Source: Streptomyces sp. RerS4 (GTDB lineage: Bacteria; Actinomycetota; Actinomycetes; Streptomycetales; Streptomycetaceae). Taken from it: a DNA stretch of 64,000 bases. The position numbers and the translations under genes are program-made. The stretch's first letter is position 1. The number at the start of each line of letters is the position of its first letter. The notes beneath the pieces were generated by a model. The model saw only the letters and a list, made by a program, of their open reading frames with translations. It was not told where the DNA came from and ran no database searches. The DNA is taken from the NCBI RefSeq assembly GCF_023515955.1, contig NZ_CP097322.1, positions 5,008,501 to 5,072,500 of the forward strand. Reading direction: 5' to 3'. Below are positions 63,129 through 64,000 of this stretch, piece after piece.

Positions 63129-64000
63129 TCAGTCGGCGAGGCGGACCAACATCTTGCCCAGATTCTCCCCGCGGAGCATCCCGAGGAAAGCCTCCACCGT
63201 CCGGTCGAATCCCTGGACAACGGTGGTGTCGGTGCCCACCGCGCCGCTGCGCAGGTGCGGGACCAGGAAGTCCTCCAACTCGTCCTGGAGATTGGTGTGG
63301 TTTCGAACCAATACGCCTTCCAGGCGCAGCGACTTGTGGACCACCTCGAAGAGGTTGCGCGGCGCCGCCGGGGAGCGGTCGCCGTTGTACATCGAGATCG
63401 CGCCGACCCAGGCGATCCGCCCGAAATCGCGCAGGGAGTCGATCGCGCCCTCCAGGTGGTCGCCGCCCACGTTGTCCACGTAGACGTCGATCCCGTCGGG
63501 GGCCGTCTGCGCCAACTGCTCGCCCACCGGCCCGTCGTGGTAGTCGAAGGCGGCGTCGAAGCCGAGCGTGCCGGTGAGGTGGCGCACCTTCGCCGCCGAG
63601 CCGGCGCTGCCGATGATCCGGCGGGCGCCGAGCAGCCGGGCGATGTGTCCGGTCGCCGTGCCGACGCCGCCCGCCGCGGCGGAGACGAAGAGGTCCTCGC
63701 CCTCGCGCAGGGCGGCGGTGCGGGTGAGGGCGGCGTACGCGGTCAGGCCGGTCCCGCCCAGGATGGACAGGTACGCCTCCAGGGGGACGCCCTCGTGTAC
63801 GCGCAGGCGTCGCGTGCCGTCGACGCCGAGGCTGACCAGGGCGTGCGTACGCCAGCCGGCGCGGTGGAAGACCAGGTCGCCTTCGTTCAGCCCCGGGTCG
63901 CGCGAGGCGAGTACGCGGCCCACGGAGCGGCCCTCCAGCGGGGTGTGCAGGTCCAAGCCGTCCTCGCCGCCGTCCATCAGGCCCCGGTGGTAGGGGTCCA
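63129..64000 (-). CDS. NADP-dependent MDR oxidoreductase (partial, N-terminus beyond window)
   Basis: The gene enters from the right edge in frame (DPYHRGLMDGGEDG at the border), so the first 30-45 residues are missing. The 290 visible codons show the leukotriene-B4/2-alkenal-reductase-type MDR fold: LGGTGLTAYAAL, then LFVSAAAGGVGTATGHIARLLGA, then DVYVDNVGGDHLEGAI and the NADP-dependent C-terminus ENLGKMLVRL. Such enzymes reduce the double bond of enones; the substrate is unknown. The Met at 63977 is internal and not the start. Confidence 0.88.
   Translation of the reverse strand, partial: DPYHRGLMDGGEDGLDLHTPLEGRSVGRVLASRDPGLNEGDLVFHRAGWRTHALVSLGVDGTRRLRVHEGVPLEAYLSILGGTGLTAYAALTRTAALREGEDLFVSAAAGGVGTATGHIARLLGARRIIGSAGSAAKVRHLTGTLGFDAAFDYHDGPVGEQLAQTAPDGIDVYVDNVGGDHLEGAIDSLRDFGRIAWVGAISMYNGDRSPAAPRNLFEVVHKSLRLEGVLVRNHTNLQDELEDFLVPHLRSGAVGTDTTVVQGFDRTVEAFLGMLRGENLGKMLVRLAD

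Overview
The window is a 64 kb piece of chromosome from a high-GC actinobacterium, almost certainly a Streptomyces. Codon third positions are overwhelmingly G/C, GTG starts are frequent, and genes often overlap by 4 nt (GTGA/ATGA). The gene order gcvH-gcvT ... oligopeptide ABC transporter ... ligA-rmdB-gatCAB ... ilvBNC-serA ... put genes matches my recollection of the S. coelicolor SCO5470-SCO5520 core region. That match comes from memory and was not computed. No tRNA or rRNA genes, CRISPR arrays, transposases, integrases or large biosynthetic clusters are visible, so this is core chromosome with a few accessory insertions.

Layout: (1) 1-4.1 kb: gcvH/gcvT on the minus strand behind a tandem glycine riboswitch, then a small P-loop ATPase and two SseB-like genes. 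(2) 4.1-10.9 kb: a peptide ABC importer operon (permease, lipoprotein, permease, two ATPases). (3) 10.9-22 kb: TRIC-type channel, thioesterase, cysteine desulfurase, TAT amidase, mnmA, quinone-type oxidoreductase, GlxA-type regulator, SDR, MetE-like protein and ligA. (4) 22-28.6 kb: a GGDEF-EAL protein (rmdB-like), a Streptomyces intergenic repeat block, and gatC-gatA-small membrane protein-gatB. (5) 28.6-36.5 kb: an iron-box-controlled acyltransferase/penicillin-acylase pair, DinB and GNAT proteins, a cupin, an MMPL transporter and an acidic membrane protein. (6) 36.5-43.3 kb: a 55-aa basic protein, a large LuxR-type ATPase regulator, a sugar-dehydrogenase lipoprotein, an aldo/keto reductase and a D-2-hydroxyacid dehydrogenase. 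(7) 43.3-52.2 kb: a PAS-GGDEF-degenerate-EAL membrane protein, then ilvB-ilvN-ilvC behind a leader-peptide attenuator, and serA. (8) 52.2-58.7 kb: a divergent MFS/TetR pair, then a PucR-type regulator divergent from proline dehydrogenase and P5C dehydrogenase. (9) 58.7-64 kb: nitroreductase, a broken tyrosine-phosphatase gene, SUKH protein plus AAC(2')-type acetyltransferase, TAT phospholipase C, and a partial NADP oxidoreductase.

Functionally the window is rich in one-carbon and amino-acid metabolism (glycine cleavage, serine, branched-chain amino acids, proline catabolism, Gln-tRNA amidation), and several of these units carry visible RNA or operator control. Two c-di-GMP proteins sit 19 kb apart. 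One has intact GGDEF and EAL motifs. The other has an intact GGDEF and I-site but an EAL domain that has lost key residues. The most system-like unit is the iron-box-controlled pair at 28.6-31.4 kb, which looks like a siderophore-acylation module separated from any visible siderophore synthetase genes.
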